Shown here in pieces: positions 42,020-51,257 of a stretch of 64,000 nt of DNA. How positions within the stretch are numbered: position 1 is the first letter of the stretch; each line of letters begins with the position of its first letter. Under the pieces are notes generated by a model. It saw only the letters and a program-made list of their open reading frames with translations, was not told the origin of the DNA and made no database searches. A program made the translations under genes and the position numbers. The DNA is from Stutzerimonas kunmingensis (GTDB lineage: Bacteria > Pseudomonadota > Gammaproteobacteria > Pseudomonadales > Pseudomonadaceae): the NCBI RefSeq assembly GCF_900114065.1, contig NZ_FORS01000007.1, forward strand, positions 1 to 64,000, given 5' to 3'.

Positions 42020-43462
42020 TCAGCTGGCCAGCAGCGGCGCTGCCTGCGGCACGCGCTCGTCGCGGCGGGTGCGCACGGTCAGCCAGGTGTTCAGCGCCAT
42101 CAGCAGCATGCCGCTGGCGAAGATGGCGCCGCCGGCCATGCGCACGATGTAGCCGGGATGGCTGGCTTCCAGCGCCTCGACGAAGGAATAGGTCAGCGTG
42201 CCGTCTTCGTTGATCGCCCGCCACATCAGGCCCTGAGTGATGCCGTTGACCCACATCGAGGCGATGTAGAGCACCGTGCCGATGGTCGCCAGCCAGAAGT
42301 GCGCGTTGATCAGGCCGATGCTGTGCATCTGCTCGCGCCCCCACAGCCGCGGAATCAGGTGGTACAGCGAGCCGATGGAGATCATCGCCACCCAGCCCAG
42401 CGCCCCGGCGTGTACGTGCCCAATGGTCCAGTCGGTGTAGTGCGACAGCGCATTGACCGTCTTGATCGCCATCATCGGGCCTTCGAAGGTCGACATGCCG
42501 TAGAACGCCAGCGAGACCACCAGGAAGCGCAGGATCGGGTCGGTGCGCAACTTATGCCAGGCACCGGAGAGGGTCATCATGCCGTTGATCATGCCGCCCC
42601 AACTCGGCGCCAAGAGGATGATCGACATCACCATACCCAGGCTCTGCGCCCAGTCCGGCAGCGCGGTGTAGTGCAGATGATGCGGGCCGGCCCAGATGTA
42701 GATCGAGATGATCGCCCAGAAATGCACGATGGACAGACGGTACGAGTATATCGGCCGCCCCGCCTGCTTCGGCACGAAGTAGTACATCATCCCGAGAAAG
42801 CCGACCGAGAGGATGAAGCCCACCACGCTGTGCCCGTACCACCACTGCACCATCGCATCGGTGGCGCCCGAATACAGCGAGTAGGACTTGAGCGGCCCCA
42901 CCGGCACCAGCGCGTGGTTGATGATGTGCACCATGCCGGTGACGATGATGAAGGCGCCGAAAAACCAGTTGCCGACGTAGATGTGGCGGATGCGCCGGCG
43001 GGCGATGGTGCCGAAGAACAGATAGGCGTAGAGCACCCAGATCAGCGTCACCCAGAGTGCGATCGGCCACTCCATCTCGGCGTATTCCTTGGACGTGGTG
43101 TAGCCCAGCGCGTAGCTGATCGGCATTGCCACGCAGGCTGCCTGCCAGCCCCAGAAAACCAGCGCCGCCAGCCGATCGGAGATCAGCCGGGCATGACTGG
43201 TGCGCTGAACGATGTAGAAGGACGAGGCGAACAACGCGCCGCCACCGAAAGCGAAGATCACCAGATTGGTGTGAATCGGTCGCAGCCGGCCGAAGCTGGT
43301 CCAGGGCAGGTCGAAGTTCAGCTGCGGCCACACCAGCTGAGCAGCGATGAAGACGCCGAGGCCCATGCCGAGCACACCCCAGACCAGCGTCATCAGGGTG
43401 AACTGGCGCACCACGTGGTAGTTGTAGGCAATCGGTTCGGGACTGTTGTGCAGTTCGCTCAT
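42020..43462 (-). CDS. Orphan cbb3-type cytochrome oxidase subunit I (CcoN-like)
   Basis: A 480-residue membrane protein with 12 hydrophobic segments, very like P. aeruginosa orphan CcoN4. All six metal ligands appear present: [11 protein letters not shown] and [19 protein letters not shown] (CuB His plus the helix with the cross-linked Tyr), [16 protein letters not shown] (two CuB His) and [12 protein letters not shown] (heme b3 and b His). No ccoO, ccoQ or ccoP gene is nearby, so it must share subunits made elsewhere. It starts [20 protein letters not shown]. Located beside the denitrification genes. Confidence 0.85.
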   Translation of the reverse strand: MSELHNSPEPIAYNYHVVRQFTLMTLVWGVLGMGLGVFIAAQLVWPQLNFDLPWTSFGRLRPIHTNLVIFAFGGGALFASSFYIVQRTSHARLISDRLAALVFWGWQAACVAMPISYALGYTTSKEYAEMEWPIALWVTLIWVLYAYLFFGTIARRRIRHIYVGNWFFGAFIIVTGMVHIINHALVPVGPLKSYSLYSGATDAMVQWWYGHSVVGFILSVGFLGMMYYFVPKQAGRPIYSYRLSIVHFWAIISIYIWAGPHHLHYTALPDWAQSLGMVMSIILLAPSWGGMINGMMTLSGAWHKLRTDPILRFLVVSLAFYGMSTFEGPMMAIKTVNALSHYTDWTIGHVHAGALGWVAMISIGSLYHLIPRLWGREQMHSIGLINAHFWLATIGTVLYIASMWVNGITQGLMWRAINEDGTLTYSFVEALEASHPGYIVRMAGGAIFASGMLLMALNTWLTVRTRRDERVPQAAPLLAS

Positions 43463-43664
43463 GCTCGCCAGGCGGCCGACGCGGGCGCCAGGGAACGAAC
43501 ATCGAGATCTGCCAGCGCAGCGCAGGCAATGGTCGACGGACCGGCACGCCGCATCCGCTCGCCGCTCCTCCTGGGATCGGTTCATATCGAGCGCGGCGGA
43601 TTGCCGCGCAGACGGAATGCGTGCGCATTGTCTGCGGCGCTTTAAATGTTATCTAACGAATAGT

Positions 43665-43683
43665 ATTGCTCGATAAGCGCAAT
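43665..43683. promoter_or_regulatory. Dyad in the AT-rich region upstream of the CcoN-like gene
   Basis: ATTGC and GCAAT flank a nine-base spacer, in a short AT-rich stretch (43640-43690) that stands out from GC-rich surroundings. It does not match the FNR/ANR consensus well. It could be an operator for the ccoN-like gene 200 bases away or part of the chemoreceptor 3' region. Confidence 0.25.
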
Positions 43684-43731
43684 ATTTTTGCACCAACGAC
43701 ATCACGAGCGAAAACGCGGGCGTCTGTGCCA

Positions 43732-44841
43732 TCAGGCCGCGCGACTCGCCCCTTTCTCGTACTGATCGACCACGGCCGTGACGATACACATCACCTCCAG
43801 GTTGGCTTCCTCCATCTGGCCCAGGTGGCGCAACGCGCTTTCCAGGGCGTCCTGAGCGAATGCATCCAGCGCCGCCTGCCCCTGGGCATGCACCGCCGTG
43901 TGGGGCCGCTCGATCTGCCGGAAGCAGTCCAGCGCCTGGATGTCGCGGTTGCCTTCGCCGTAATACCAGCGGCCGAAACGACAGTCGCGCTCGCTCGGCA
44001 GCTGTGGAATCGGCTGTGCCTGGTCGCTCAGCAGGTGGTTGTACACCACGAACTTCAGTGACAGCTCGTCGAGATTGGCCAGCTCGATGCCGGCACGGAA
44101 GGAAGACGCGGCGCTGCTGCCACGCATCGCCCCGGCCAGCTGGTAGAGCGTACGCATCGCCTCGACCGCCACCTCGGTGGTTCGACTGAAGCCCTTGGCG
44201 TGGCTGCCCTGCAGCTGGATGTAGTCATGCACATTGCGGATTTCGGCCTGCACTTCGCCAATCTTGCGCACGATGTCATCGGTCGCCAGCGCGGTCTTTT
44301 CCGCCAGGCTGCGAATCTCCCCGGCGACAACTGCGAAACCACGCCCGGCCTCGCCGGCACGCGCCGCCTCGATCGCGGCATTCAGCGCCAGCAGATTGGT
44401 CTGGCTGGCGATGCCGCTGATGAGATCGACGATGCCGTTGATCTCCTGCGAGCGCTCGGCAAGGGTATCGACCTTGCGCGAGGCCAGGCCGAGGCCGTCC
44501 TCCATCTCGGCGGCCTTGCCCTGCAGCTCGCCGAAATGCTTCTGGTTGCTCAGCGCCGCGGCGGCGACCTCGCCGGCACGGGCCTTGTTATCGCCCAACT
44601 GCCCGGTGAGGAACTCGAACGACTCGCCGAGATGGGCCACGGAGGTGCTGAAGCGAATCAGCCTTTCCGACACACCCCGGTAATAGTCGAGCTGTCGCTG
44701 GCGCTGCTGGCTGGCAGCCTCTGCCGCCTGCAGCTGTTGCTCCAGCGCGACGACGCGCGCCGCCTGTTCGGCGTGACTGGCCTGCAGCGCATTCAGCTCC
44801 TGCTCCAGGCGCGTCGCGCTGTTCTTCCACTTGAACCACAT
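43732..44841 (-). CDS. Soluble methyl-accepting chemotaxis protein with CZB zinc-binding domain
   Basis: A 369-residue cytoplasmic receptor with no transmembrane segment. The N-terminal coiled coil (residues 5-60) is heptad-rich. The signalling domain has the invariant hairpin tip [31 protein letters not shown]. The C-terminal CZB domain has [17 protein letters not shown] and PHTAVH, the His/Cys set that binds zinc. CZB receptors sense zinc-linked oxidants or energy state. Whether it joins the chemotaxis arrays is unknown. It is followed by nothing on its strand and preceded by the SDR gene. Confidence 0.85.
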   Translation of the reverse strand: MWFKWKNSATRLEQELNALQASHAEQAARVVALEQQLQAAEAASQQRQRQLDYYRGVSERLIRFSTSVAHLGESFEFLTGQLGDNKARAGEVAAAALSNQKHFGELQGKAAEMEDGLGLASRKVDTLAERSQEINGIVDLISGIASQTNLLALNAAIEAARAGEAGRGFAVVAGEIRSLAEKTALATDDIVRKIGEVQAEIRNVHDYIQLQGSHAKGFSRTTEVAVEAMRTLYQLAGAMRGSSAASSFRAGIELANLDELSLKFVVYNHLLSDQAQPIPQLPSERDCRFGRWYYGEGNRDIQALDCFRQIERPHTAVHAQGQAALDAFAQDALESALRHLGQMEEANLEVMCIVTAVVDQYEKGASRAA

Positions 44842-44851
44842 GCGCTACACC

Positions 44852-45595
44852 TCAGTTGATGGTGTAACCGTTGTCCACCACCCAGTCCTGGCCGAACACG
44901 CCGCGCGCACCCTGGGACAGCTGGAACAGGATGACATTGGCCACCGCCGCCGACTCAAGGAAATGCCCCGGCAACAGACGCTTGGTGACGCCCTCGGCGA
45001 CCGCTTCGAGCTGATCGTCGTTGAGCCCCAGCGAGCCCCAGATGGCGGTGGCGGTCGGGCCGGGCGAAACCATGTTGATGCGTACATCCAGCGGCGCGAA
45101 CTCCACTGCCAGCGTGCGCGCCTGCGCCGCCAACGCCGCCTTGCTGGCGATGTAGGCCGCCAGCCCGGGGAAGGTCGAGCGGATCAGGAAGGTGCCGACG
45201 AAGACCACCGAGGCCGGCTTGGCCAGCTCGGTGCGCAACGCAGCGAAGGTGTTCAGCGCACCGGCGCCATTGACCGCCCACTGCCGATCGAAGGCGGCCA
45301 TGTCCAGGCCATCGGCCAGCTCGGCGATACCGGCGTTGGGCACCAGGTAGTGCACCGGTCCCATCTGCGCGGCACGGCGCGCCAGCTGGGCCAGATCTTC
45401 AGCCGAGGTGACATCGCCGCTCAGCCACTGCAGCTGGTCGGCGTGGGTTTCCAGCAGCGGTTCGAGACCGCCGATGCTGCGCGACATCGCCAGCACCCGG
45501 GCACCGCGCTGCAGCAGGGCTGCGCACAACGCCAGACCGATTCCGGAACTGGCGCCGGTGACGACAGCCAGACGATCCTGAAACTCGCTTTTCAT
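44852..45595 (-). CDS. Short-chain dehydrogenase/reductase
   Basis: A 247-residue Rossmann protein. The NAD(P) motif is TGASSGIG near residue 12, then the structural NAG (VPNAGIAEL) and the catalytic YIASK. At the usual catalytic Ser position (13 residues before Tyr) the sequence has Thr (FVGTF). MSRS after beta 2 hints at NADP. Substrate unknown. The last of three consecutive ATG codons is preferred, placing GGAG six bases upstream. It follows nnrS by about 120 bases and ends ten bases before the chemoreceptor start. Confidence 0.82.
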   Translation of the reverse strand: MKSEFQDRLAVVTGASSGIGLALCAALLQRGARVLAMSRSIGGLEPLLETHADQLQWLSGDVTSAEDLAQLARRAAQMGPVHYLVPNAGIAELADGLDMAAFDRQWAVNGAGALNTFAALRTELAKPASVVFVGTFLIRSTFPGLAAYIASKAALAAQARTLAVEFAPLDVRINMVSPGPTATAIWGSLGLNDDQLEAVAEGVTKRLLPGHFLESAAVANVILFQLSQGARGVFGQDWVVDNGYTIN

Positions 45596-45712
45596 CATCA
45601 TCTCCGAGCTCGGCGCACGCCGAGTCACAAGCCGCCTCGCGGCAGCGGTTCTAAGGCTTGGTATTGACGGGCAGGCGCGACGGGCACCTGCCCCGGTGAA
45701 ACGATTCGGTGC

Positions 45713-46903
45713 TCAGCCCGGATGGCCGTCGACCCGCGGTGCGACCAGCATCGGCGCGTAGCGCCAGACATACAGGGCGAAGGCCGCCGCCCAGCAGGCC
45801 GCCGCCAGCCACAGACCGCCGACCGGCCAGATGACAGAGAGGAATACCCGCGCGGCCGTGCCCAGATTGAACAGCACGAAGGCGCCGATGATGCCCGCCG
45901 GCAACTGCAGCGGCCGGCCGGTGTGGCCGAGGGTCACGCGGGCGATCATCGCCAGGATCAATCCGCCCATGGAGCCGACGCTCAGCGCATGCAGCGAAGG
46001 GCTGGACTGCGCCAGCAGACCAAAATGCCAGAGCGCCAGGCCGAATGCCGCGACCACCAGCCAGAGCATCGCCAGGTGCAGCGACCAGAGCAGGCCGACC
46101 TTCCAGATACCGTGGTCGTACCAGCGCGCCAGGCGCAGCAGATGGCCGACGCCGATGGCGACGAACAGCAGGCCCAGCAGCGGATGCGGCTGCAGGGCGA
46201 CGCCGAAGGCGTGCAGCAGTGCGACGATCCCGGTGCCCACCAGCAGGGCGACATCCAGCCAGACCCAAGGCTTGACCGCCTCGACCTTGCCCAAGCCGCG
46301 CTGAGTGAAGAACGGAATCACCCGGCCGCCGATCAGCGCCATCAGCGCCGCGACCAGCCACAGCCCGGCGAGCACGCCCTGGCGCTGCAGCGCATCGTTG
46401 TCCTGCAGCAGGCCGACCAGGATCAGCACATCCGCGCCGAACATCAGCGTCAGCACCACCACGATCGGGTAGTTGCGCTTCTGCCGTACGGCCCAGAGCA
46501 TCCGCCCCATCATCCAGACCAGCGCCAGCAGGAACAGCAGATCGAGTGGCGCCAGCCATACCGCCGGCAGGCCGAACAGCCAGCCCAGACGCGCCGCCAG
46601 CCAAATCACTGCCAACCCCATCAGGCGATTGCCGGACGGGGCCGTCTGGCCGGTCCAGGTCTGCACCGCGGTGAGCAGAAAGCCGGCGACGATTGCCATG
46701 GCGAAACCGAACAGCATTTCGTGACGATGCCAGGCCAGCCAGCCACCGGTGGGCTGAAAGCCCGGCCACAGCCCGGTCCACGCGGCGACCCAGAGCGGAA
46801 TCGCCAACAGCGCGAACAGGCTGCCGGCGAGAAAGAAGGGGCGAAAGGCGAGCCGCCAGATAGGCGGAACACTCAGGGCTTTTCGCCGATCGATAACTTG
46901 CAC
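45713..46903 (-). CDS. nnrS: NnrS-family heme-copper membrane protein
   Basis: A 396-residue protein with about 12 helices. AFRPFFLAGSLFALLAIPLW is the conserved NnrS N-terminus and WHRHEMLFGFAMAIVAGFLLTAVQTWTG contains the metal-ligand HxHEM motif. GRVIPFFTQRGLG is a further family motif. NnrS protects against nitrosative stress, limiting iron-nitrosyl formation, and is typically under NO-responsive FNR/NNR control. A DNR box is upstream. Confidence 0.93.
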   Translation of the reverse strand: MQVIDRRKALSVPPIWRLAFRPFFLAGSLFALLAIPLWVAAWTGLWPGFQPTGGWLAWHRHEMLFGFAMAIVAGFLLTAVQTWTGQTAPSGNRLMGLAVIWLAARLGWLFGLPAVWLAPLDLLFLLALVWMMGRMLWAVRQKRNYPIVVVLTLMFGADVLILVGLLQDNDALQRQGVLAGLWLVAALMALIGGRVIPFFTQRGLGKVEAVKPWVWLDVALLVGTGIVALLHAFGVALQPHPLLGLLFVAIGVGHLLRLARWYDHGIWKVGLLWSLHLAMLWLVVAAFGLALWHFGLLAQSSPSLHALSVGSMGGLILAMIARVTLGHTGRPLQLPAGIIGAFVLFNLGTAARVFLSVIWPVGGLWLAAACWAAAFALYVWRYAPMLVAPRVDGHPG

Positions 46904-47233
46904 GGAAGGGCCTCCAGACTTTCTATGTCCGGCAGCACAACGAACGCGCGCCGGACGAATGATCGCTCCCGTTTACAGGAGCCAGGATTACTTTCTACAG
47001 GGTAGGCGCCATCAACAGACTTGATTGCGATCAGATTTTCGCGGAGGCGGCGGGAAAGTGACGGTCGGCGCCCGAAGACCGCCTGAAGACGCACCGTTGC
47101 GGTGCGAAACGGCCCCGATTATCGAGCATTGAAGCCGCTTGGGCGGCTCTCAACGGCGACGGGCATCCGCCTCCCCCGGCAGCGCGCAAGCGCCGTGTTA
47201 GGGGAGGCTGGCCGAGCGAAGTGGTCGCTGTTC
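46904..47233. other. nnrS-tatE intergenic region
   Basis: The 330 bases contain no gene. They hold the DNR box at 47021-47034 and the 3' region of the nos cluster (after tatE). No strong intrinsic terminator was recognised. Confidence 0.6.
47021..47034 (-). promoter_or_regulatory. DNR/FNR box upstream of nnrS
   Basis: TTGATTGCGATCAG matches the consensus at nine of ten defined bases. Its centre is about 124 bases before the nnrS start. Confidence 0.78.
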
Positions 47234-47416
47234 TTACTTGATTTCCTGCTTGACCGTCTCGGCCTGGGTGACGCTGTCGCCATCACTGACCGACTTGCGG
47301 AAGCCGCTGATCGCGCTGCCCAGGTCGGAGCCCAGGCCGCGCAGGCGCTTGGTGCCGAACAGCATGACGACGATCAGAAGAATGATCAGAAGTTGCCAGA
47401 CGCTGATACCCATCAT
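47234..47416 (-). CDS. tatE: Twin-arginine translocase subunit TatE/TatA-like
   Basis: A 60-residue protein: one N-terminal helix ([20 protein letters not shown]), then the FGxxxL hinge and an amphipathic helix ([17 protein letters not shown]), the TatA/E signature. No tatB or tatC adjoins it. In P. stutzeri tatE closes the nos operon; it likely adds Tat capacity for NosZ, a Tat substrate encoded here. Confidence 0.92.
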   Translation of the reverse strand: MMGISVWQLLIILLIVVMLFGTKRLRGLGSDLGSAISGFRKSVSDGDSVTQAETVKQEIK

Positions 47417-47467
47417 TGTGCTTACCTCGAATGTGTCGGAAGACTGGTTACGGCCACTGAATAGGTC

Positions 47468-48040
47468 TCAGTGCCCCTGGTGTGCGTTGTGTGTATCGCC
47501 GGGCATGTGCTCGTGCATGCCGCCGTGCTGCATGCTCGCTGCTTCCTGCAGCAGCGCCTGATCGATCTGTTCGAAACGCAATACCCGGCCACCGTGTTCC
47601 TCGGCGAGGCGCATGGCGGCCTGCTCTTCGGCGAAGGTCGCCAGCGACGCCCCCATGGCGCCCTTGAGCGACGTACCGATCACATAGTAGGCGCTGGTTG
47701 CGTCGATCAGGTGACTGTCATCCGGCTTGTCCCAAACGCTACGGCCCATATCGTGTACATACAGCCTGGCATCGAGCAGACGGTTCTCCGGCTGTAGCCA
47801 CCAGCCGAGCATCTCGGCCGTGGAACAGAACTTCTTCACGCCGCCCTTCTCCACCGCCTGGCCCTTGGGCCCGGGGAAGTCGCTGATGATCATGCCGCAC
47901 ACGTGACACTCGTCGGAGTCATGGAAGGCCACTGGCTCGAGCGATTGCTGGACCTCCTCCTTCTCGCCGCAGCCGGCCAGGCCGAAGGCGAGCAACATGG
48001 CCAGGAGCGTTCCGGCGCCGATGCGATGCAGTGCGTTCAT
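47468..48040 (-). CDS. nosL: Copper chaperone lipoprotein NosL
   Basis: A 190-residue outer- or inner-membrane lipoprotein with lipobox LAGC (MLLAFGLAGCGEKEE). The Cu(I)-binding motif is ECHVCGMIISDFPGPKGQ, and the C-terminal tail is His/Met-rich (MQHGGMHEHMPGDTHNAHQGH). It delivers copper for the CuZ site of NosZ through the NosDFY complex. Start 48040 is the one that gives the lipoprotein signal. Confidence 0.94.
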   Translation of the reverse strand: MNALHRIGAGTLLAMLLAFGLAGCGEKEEVQQSLEPVAFHDSDECHVCGMIISDFPGPKGQAVEKGGVKKFCSTAEMLGWWLQPENRLLDARLYVHDMGRSVWDKPDDSHLIDATSAYYVIGTSLKGAMGASLATFAEEQAAMRLAEEHGGRVLRFEQIDQALLQEAASMQHGGMHEHMPGDTHNAHQGH

Positions 48041-48069
48041 AGAGGGATTTCCTTTTCGATTCATGGAAG

Positions 48070-48900
48070 TCAGGTCAGGCGCCGGCGAAAGATGCCGTAC
48101 GCCAGCAGCAGCGACACGCCGATCCAGGCCAGCAGACATAGCCAGAGCACCGAGGCCGGCACCGGCAGATCGGCGCCCAGCGACAGCACACCCATGGCAC
48201 TGCCGCTGCCTTCGAAGCCGGACAGGTTGATCAGGCGGTAGATGTCGGTGGGGTTTAGCAGCAGCAGCCAGGGCAGCAGTTCGGGGTTGAACTTGCCTTC
48301 GCTGAGCACCAGCAGCGCAAGCAGGACCAGATCGAACACCAGCACGAAGAGAAACCACACCCCGAGCGCCAGCCCGGCGGCGCTGGACTTCTCATTGACC
48401 TTGCCGCTGAGCACGTAGGCGAAGGCGAGGAACACCCAGCCGAGCAGCGTCGAGGAGATCATGAAGCGGCCGAACGCCCAGAACAGCATGCCGAGCTCGA
48501 CGCCTTCGACCAGCACGGCGATGGCCAGCGCCGCGCAGCCGAAGCCGATCAGCACCGCCAGGGCGAGGATCAGCCCGTGGCCGACGAACTTGCCGAGCAG
48601 GATCTGCCCGCGCCCCAACGGATAGGTCAGCAGCAGCATCAGCGTGCCGCCCTCGTCCTCGCCGACGATGGCGTCATAGGCCAGCAGCAGCGCGATCAGC
48701 GGCATGAGAAAGGTGGCCAGACTGGCCAGGCTGGCGATGGTCGCCGGAATCGAGGTGAAGCCAAGCTGGCCGGAGGCCGCGGCGCCCAGCCAGGCGATAC
48801 CCACCGCCAGCACCGCGAAGAGCAGACTGATTGCGAGCAGCCAGCGGTTGCGCAGGCCGTCGCTGAGTTCCTTGCGGGCGATGTTCCAGACCTGGTTCAT
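48070..48900 (-). CDS. nosY: ABC transporter permease NosY
   Basis: A 276-residue permease with six helices. It starts [22 protein letters not shown], the ABC-2 type coupling helix. It forms NosDFY with NosF and NosD, moving or energising cofactor material for CuZ assembly. The start overlaps the nosF stop by four bases. Confidence 0.94.
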   Translation of the reverse strand: MNQVWNIARKELSDGLRNRWLLAISLLFAVLAVGIAWLGAAASGQLGFTSIPATIASLASLATFLMPLIALLLAYDAIVGEDEGGTLMLLLTYPLGRGQILLGKFVGHGLILALAVLIGFGCAALAIAVLVEGVELGMLFWAFGRFMISSTLLGWVFLAFAYVLSGKVNEKSSAAGLALGVWFLFVLVFDLVLLALLVLSEGKFNPELLPWLLLLNPTDIYRLINLSGFEGSGSAMGVLSLGADLPVPASVLWLCLLAWIGVSLLLAYGIFRRRLT

Positions 48901-49823
48901 ACGCGACCCTCCTGGGCGCGCACATCACCGGCGCGCTCCATGTAATAGCGATAGAGGTCTTCCAGCGACGGCTGGTGGATCTCGATGTCCTCCGGCTCGC
49001 TCTCGCCCAGCAGCTGGCGCAGCAGCACCAGCTTGTGGCCGTTGACCGCAATCACTTCCAGACTCGATTCGCTGAGACCGCGGGCGCTGTGCCCGGCATC
49101 GGTCCAACGCTGCAGCCAGCTGTCGCGCTCGCTGACGCCACTGGCACGGATGCGCACCGGCAGCCCGGCCTCGGCACGCAGTTGCGACAGGCTACCGACG
49201 GCCTGCAGGCGGCCCTTGGCGAGGATCGCCGCGCGGTTGATGTGCGCCTCGACGCCCGGCAGCACGTGGGAGCAGAGAATGATGCTGGTGCCGCGCTGAC
49301 GCAGGCGGTCGATCAGCAGGTAGAGGTCCTGGGTGGCGATCGGGTCGAGGCCCACGGTCGGCTCGTCGAGCAGCAGCAGCTTCGGTTCGCCAAGCAGCGC
49401 CTGGGCCAGGCCGAGACGCTGGCGCATGCCCTTGGAATAGGTTTTCACCCGGCGATCGGCGGCATGGGCCAGTCCGACCTGCTCGAGCAGCTCATCCACC
49501 TGGCTCAGCGCGGCGCCCTTCAGACGGGCGAAATGGCGCAGGGTTTCGCGGCCGCTCAACTGCGGATAGAAAGTCACGTTCTCCGGCAGGTAGCCAAGCT
49601 GGCGACGCACCTGCGGATCGTTCGGCGCACGGCCCAGGACTTTCACCTGGCCCTCGCTCGGCGCGAGCAGGCCGAGAATCAGCTTCATGCTGGTGGTCTT
49701 GCCCGCACCGTTATGGCCGAACAACCCCAGCACCTCACCTTCACCGAGGTTCAGATTCAGATCGTGCAGCACGGTCATGCTGCCGTAACGCTGGCTTACG
49801 CCCTGGATCTCGACGGCGTTCAT
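48897..49823 (-). CDS. nosF: ABC transporter ATPase NosF
   Basis: A 308-residue ATPase: Walker [10 protein letters not shown], signature [15 protein letters not shown], Walker [15 protein letters not shown]-loop ILCSHVL. A C-terminal extension of about 90 residues follows, as in other ABC-2 ATPases. It overlaps nosY and nosD by four bases each. Confidence 0.95.
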   Translation of the reverse strand: MNAVEIQGVSQRYGSMTVLHDLNLNLGEGEVLGLFGHNGAGKTTSMKLILGLLAPSEGQVKVLGRAPNDPQVRRQLGYLPENVTFYPQLSGRETLRHFARLKGAALSQVDELLEQVGLAHAADRRVKTYSKGMRQRLGLAQALLGEPKLLLLDEPTVGLDPIATQDLYLLIDRLRQRGTSIILCSHVLPGVEAHINRAAILAKGRLQAVGSLSQLRAEAGLPVRIRASGVSERDSWLQRWTDAGHSARGLSESSLEVIAVNGHKLVLLRQLLGESEPEDIEIHQPSLEDLYRYYMERAGDVRAQEGRV

Positions 49824-51130
49824 GACGTTGGTTCCTGCTTGTCAGTAAGGAGTTTTTCAGTGGGCAGCTTCATCAGCGGATGGCTGTCCTGTACGCCCGG
49901 CGACTTGACCACCGGGAAGGCCCGCTGCACCCAGCGCAGCACTTCGATGCTCGGGCTGTTCATCAGCAGACGTACCTGTGGATACAGCCAGAGCAGGCGG
50001 TCGACGTTGTCGTTGGGTTCGTAGGCGACATCGCCCAGCCCGTCGTCATTGCGGTCCCAGCCCAGGTAATCGCTCCAGTAGTTGCCGCGACCATCCACCG
50101 ACCACTCCTGGGTGCGGGTGGCGACGTACTTGACCTGCTGCTGGTTGCCGACGAAGGCGTTGCCGGCGATACGGTTGTCTTCCGAGCCGGCGGTCAGGTG
50201 GATACCCAGCGAGCTTTTCTCGAAATGGTTGTTCTCGATGGTGTTGAACAGCGAGTTGTAGATGAACAACGCCTTGCCCTCACCACCGCTGATCATGCTG
50301 TCGCCACCGGTATCGCCACGCTGCACGTCGCTGACGAAGTTGCCGGTGATGGTCGAATAGGTGATGTAGTTCATCAGGATGCCGTAGTTCTGATCTTGCT
50401 CGGAGCGGTTCCCCGTGACGATCAGCTTGCGGCTCTGCATCAACGCGTAACCGGTGCGGGTACGGCGGGTGATGTTGTCGATCACGCTGTTGTCGTTGGC
50501 GAACATGTAGTGCACGCCGTAGCGGACGTCCTCGATGACGTTGCCTTCCAGATGATTCCCGTTGGAGGTGTCGATATAGATGCCATCGCGCACGTCGCGC
50601 ACCTGATTGCCAACGACCCGAGCACCTTTCACGGCAAACAGATGGATGCCGTTGCCACGGTCCTGCGAGCGAACGCTGGCGTCGCCGTCGATTTCGTTGC
50701 CGATCACCTGCACATCGCTGGTGCCATCGACGAACACGCCGAACCCGGGGCCACGCATGCGGTTGTTGCTGATCTGCGCACGCTTCGCGGCAGGCAGGAT
50801 GAATATTGCCGAATCCATCGCGGTGAGGTCGGCGCCCCAATCGCGCAGCGTGCAACCTTCGACGAGGACGTCGGGCGCGCTGATGAGCAGGCTGCTGCCC
50901 TGGCCTTGCGACTGGATGATTGCACCCGGCTCGCAACGCAGCTGCATGGGCTGCTCGATGGTGAACTGCCCCTGATATTCCCCGGCAGGCAAGCGCCAGC
51001 GGTTCTCACCATCGGGCTGCAGCGGCAGGGTTGTGATCGCTTGCGGTGCCGCCTGGGCCACACCACTGAATAAAAGCAGCAGCGAAACTGCCGCTGAGTA
51101 CCGCGAGAAAGTAGCCTGAGCTTTGAACAC
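49820..51130 (-). CDS. nosD: Periplasmic copper-assembly protein NosD
   Basis: A 436-residue secreted right-handed beta-helix (CASH/PbH1 repeats) after a signal peptide ending GVAQAAP. Repeats are rich in N and G ([30 protein letters not shown]). NosD sits on the periplasmic face of NosFY and meets NosL and NosZ. First gene of nosDFYL-tatE after nosZ. Confidence 0.94.
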   Translation of the reverse strand: MFKAQATFSRYSAAVSLLLLFSGVAQAAPQAITTLPLQPDGENRWRLPAGEYQGQFTIEQPMQLRCEPGAIIQSQGQGSSLLISAPDVLVEGCTLRDWGADLTAMDSAIFILPAAKRAQISNNRMRGPGFGVFVDGTSDVQVIGNEIDGDASVRSQDRGNGIHLFAVKGARVVGNQVRDVRDGIYIDTSNGNHLEGNVIEDVRYGVHYMFANDNSVIDNITRRTRTGYALMQSRKLIVTGNRSEQDQNYGILMNYITYSTITGNFVSDVQRGDTGGDSMISGGEGKALFIYNSLFNTIENNHFEKSSLGIHLTAGSEDNRIAGNAFVGNQQQVKYVATRTQEWSVDGRGNYWSDYLGWDRNDDGLGDVAYEPNDNVDRLLWLYPQVRLLMNSPSIEVLRWVQRAFPVVKSPGVQDSHPLMKLPTEKLLTDKQEPTS

Positions 51131-51219
51131 TGCGTTTTGACCTTCTTCAGCTTGCAGGCGAACGGCGGTTGCCGGAAGGGCCGCGGCTGCATGCCGAAGC
51201 CCTTCGCGAAATCACGACA

Positions 51220-51247
51220 CCATCGCCCGACCGCAAACGGGCGATGG
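51220..51247 (-). terminator. Hairpin between nosZ and nosD
   Basis: A ten-pair perfect stem (CCATCGCCCG / CGGGCGATGG, eight-base loop) lies just after the nosZ stop on the minus strand. No T-run follows, so it probably protects the nosZ 3' end or attenuates read-through into nosD. Confidence 0.7.
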
Positions 51248-51257
51248 CTGGAGCAGC

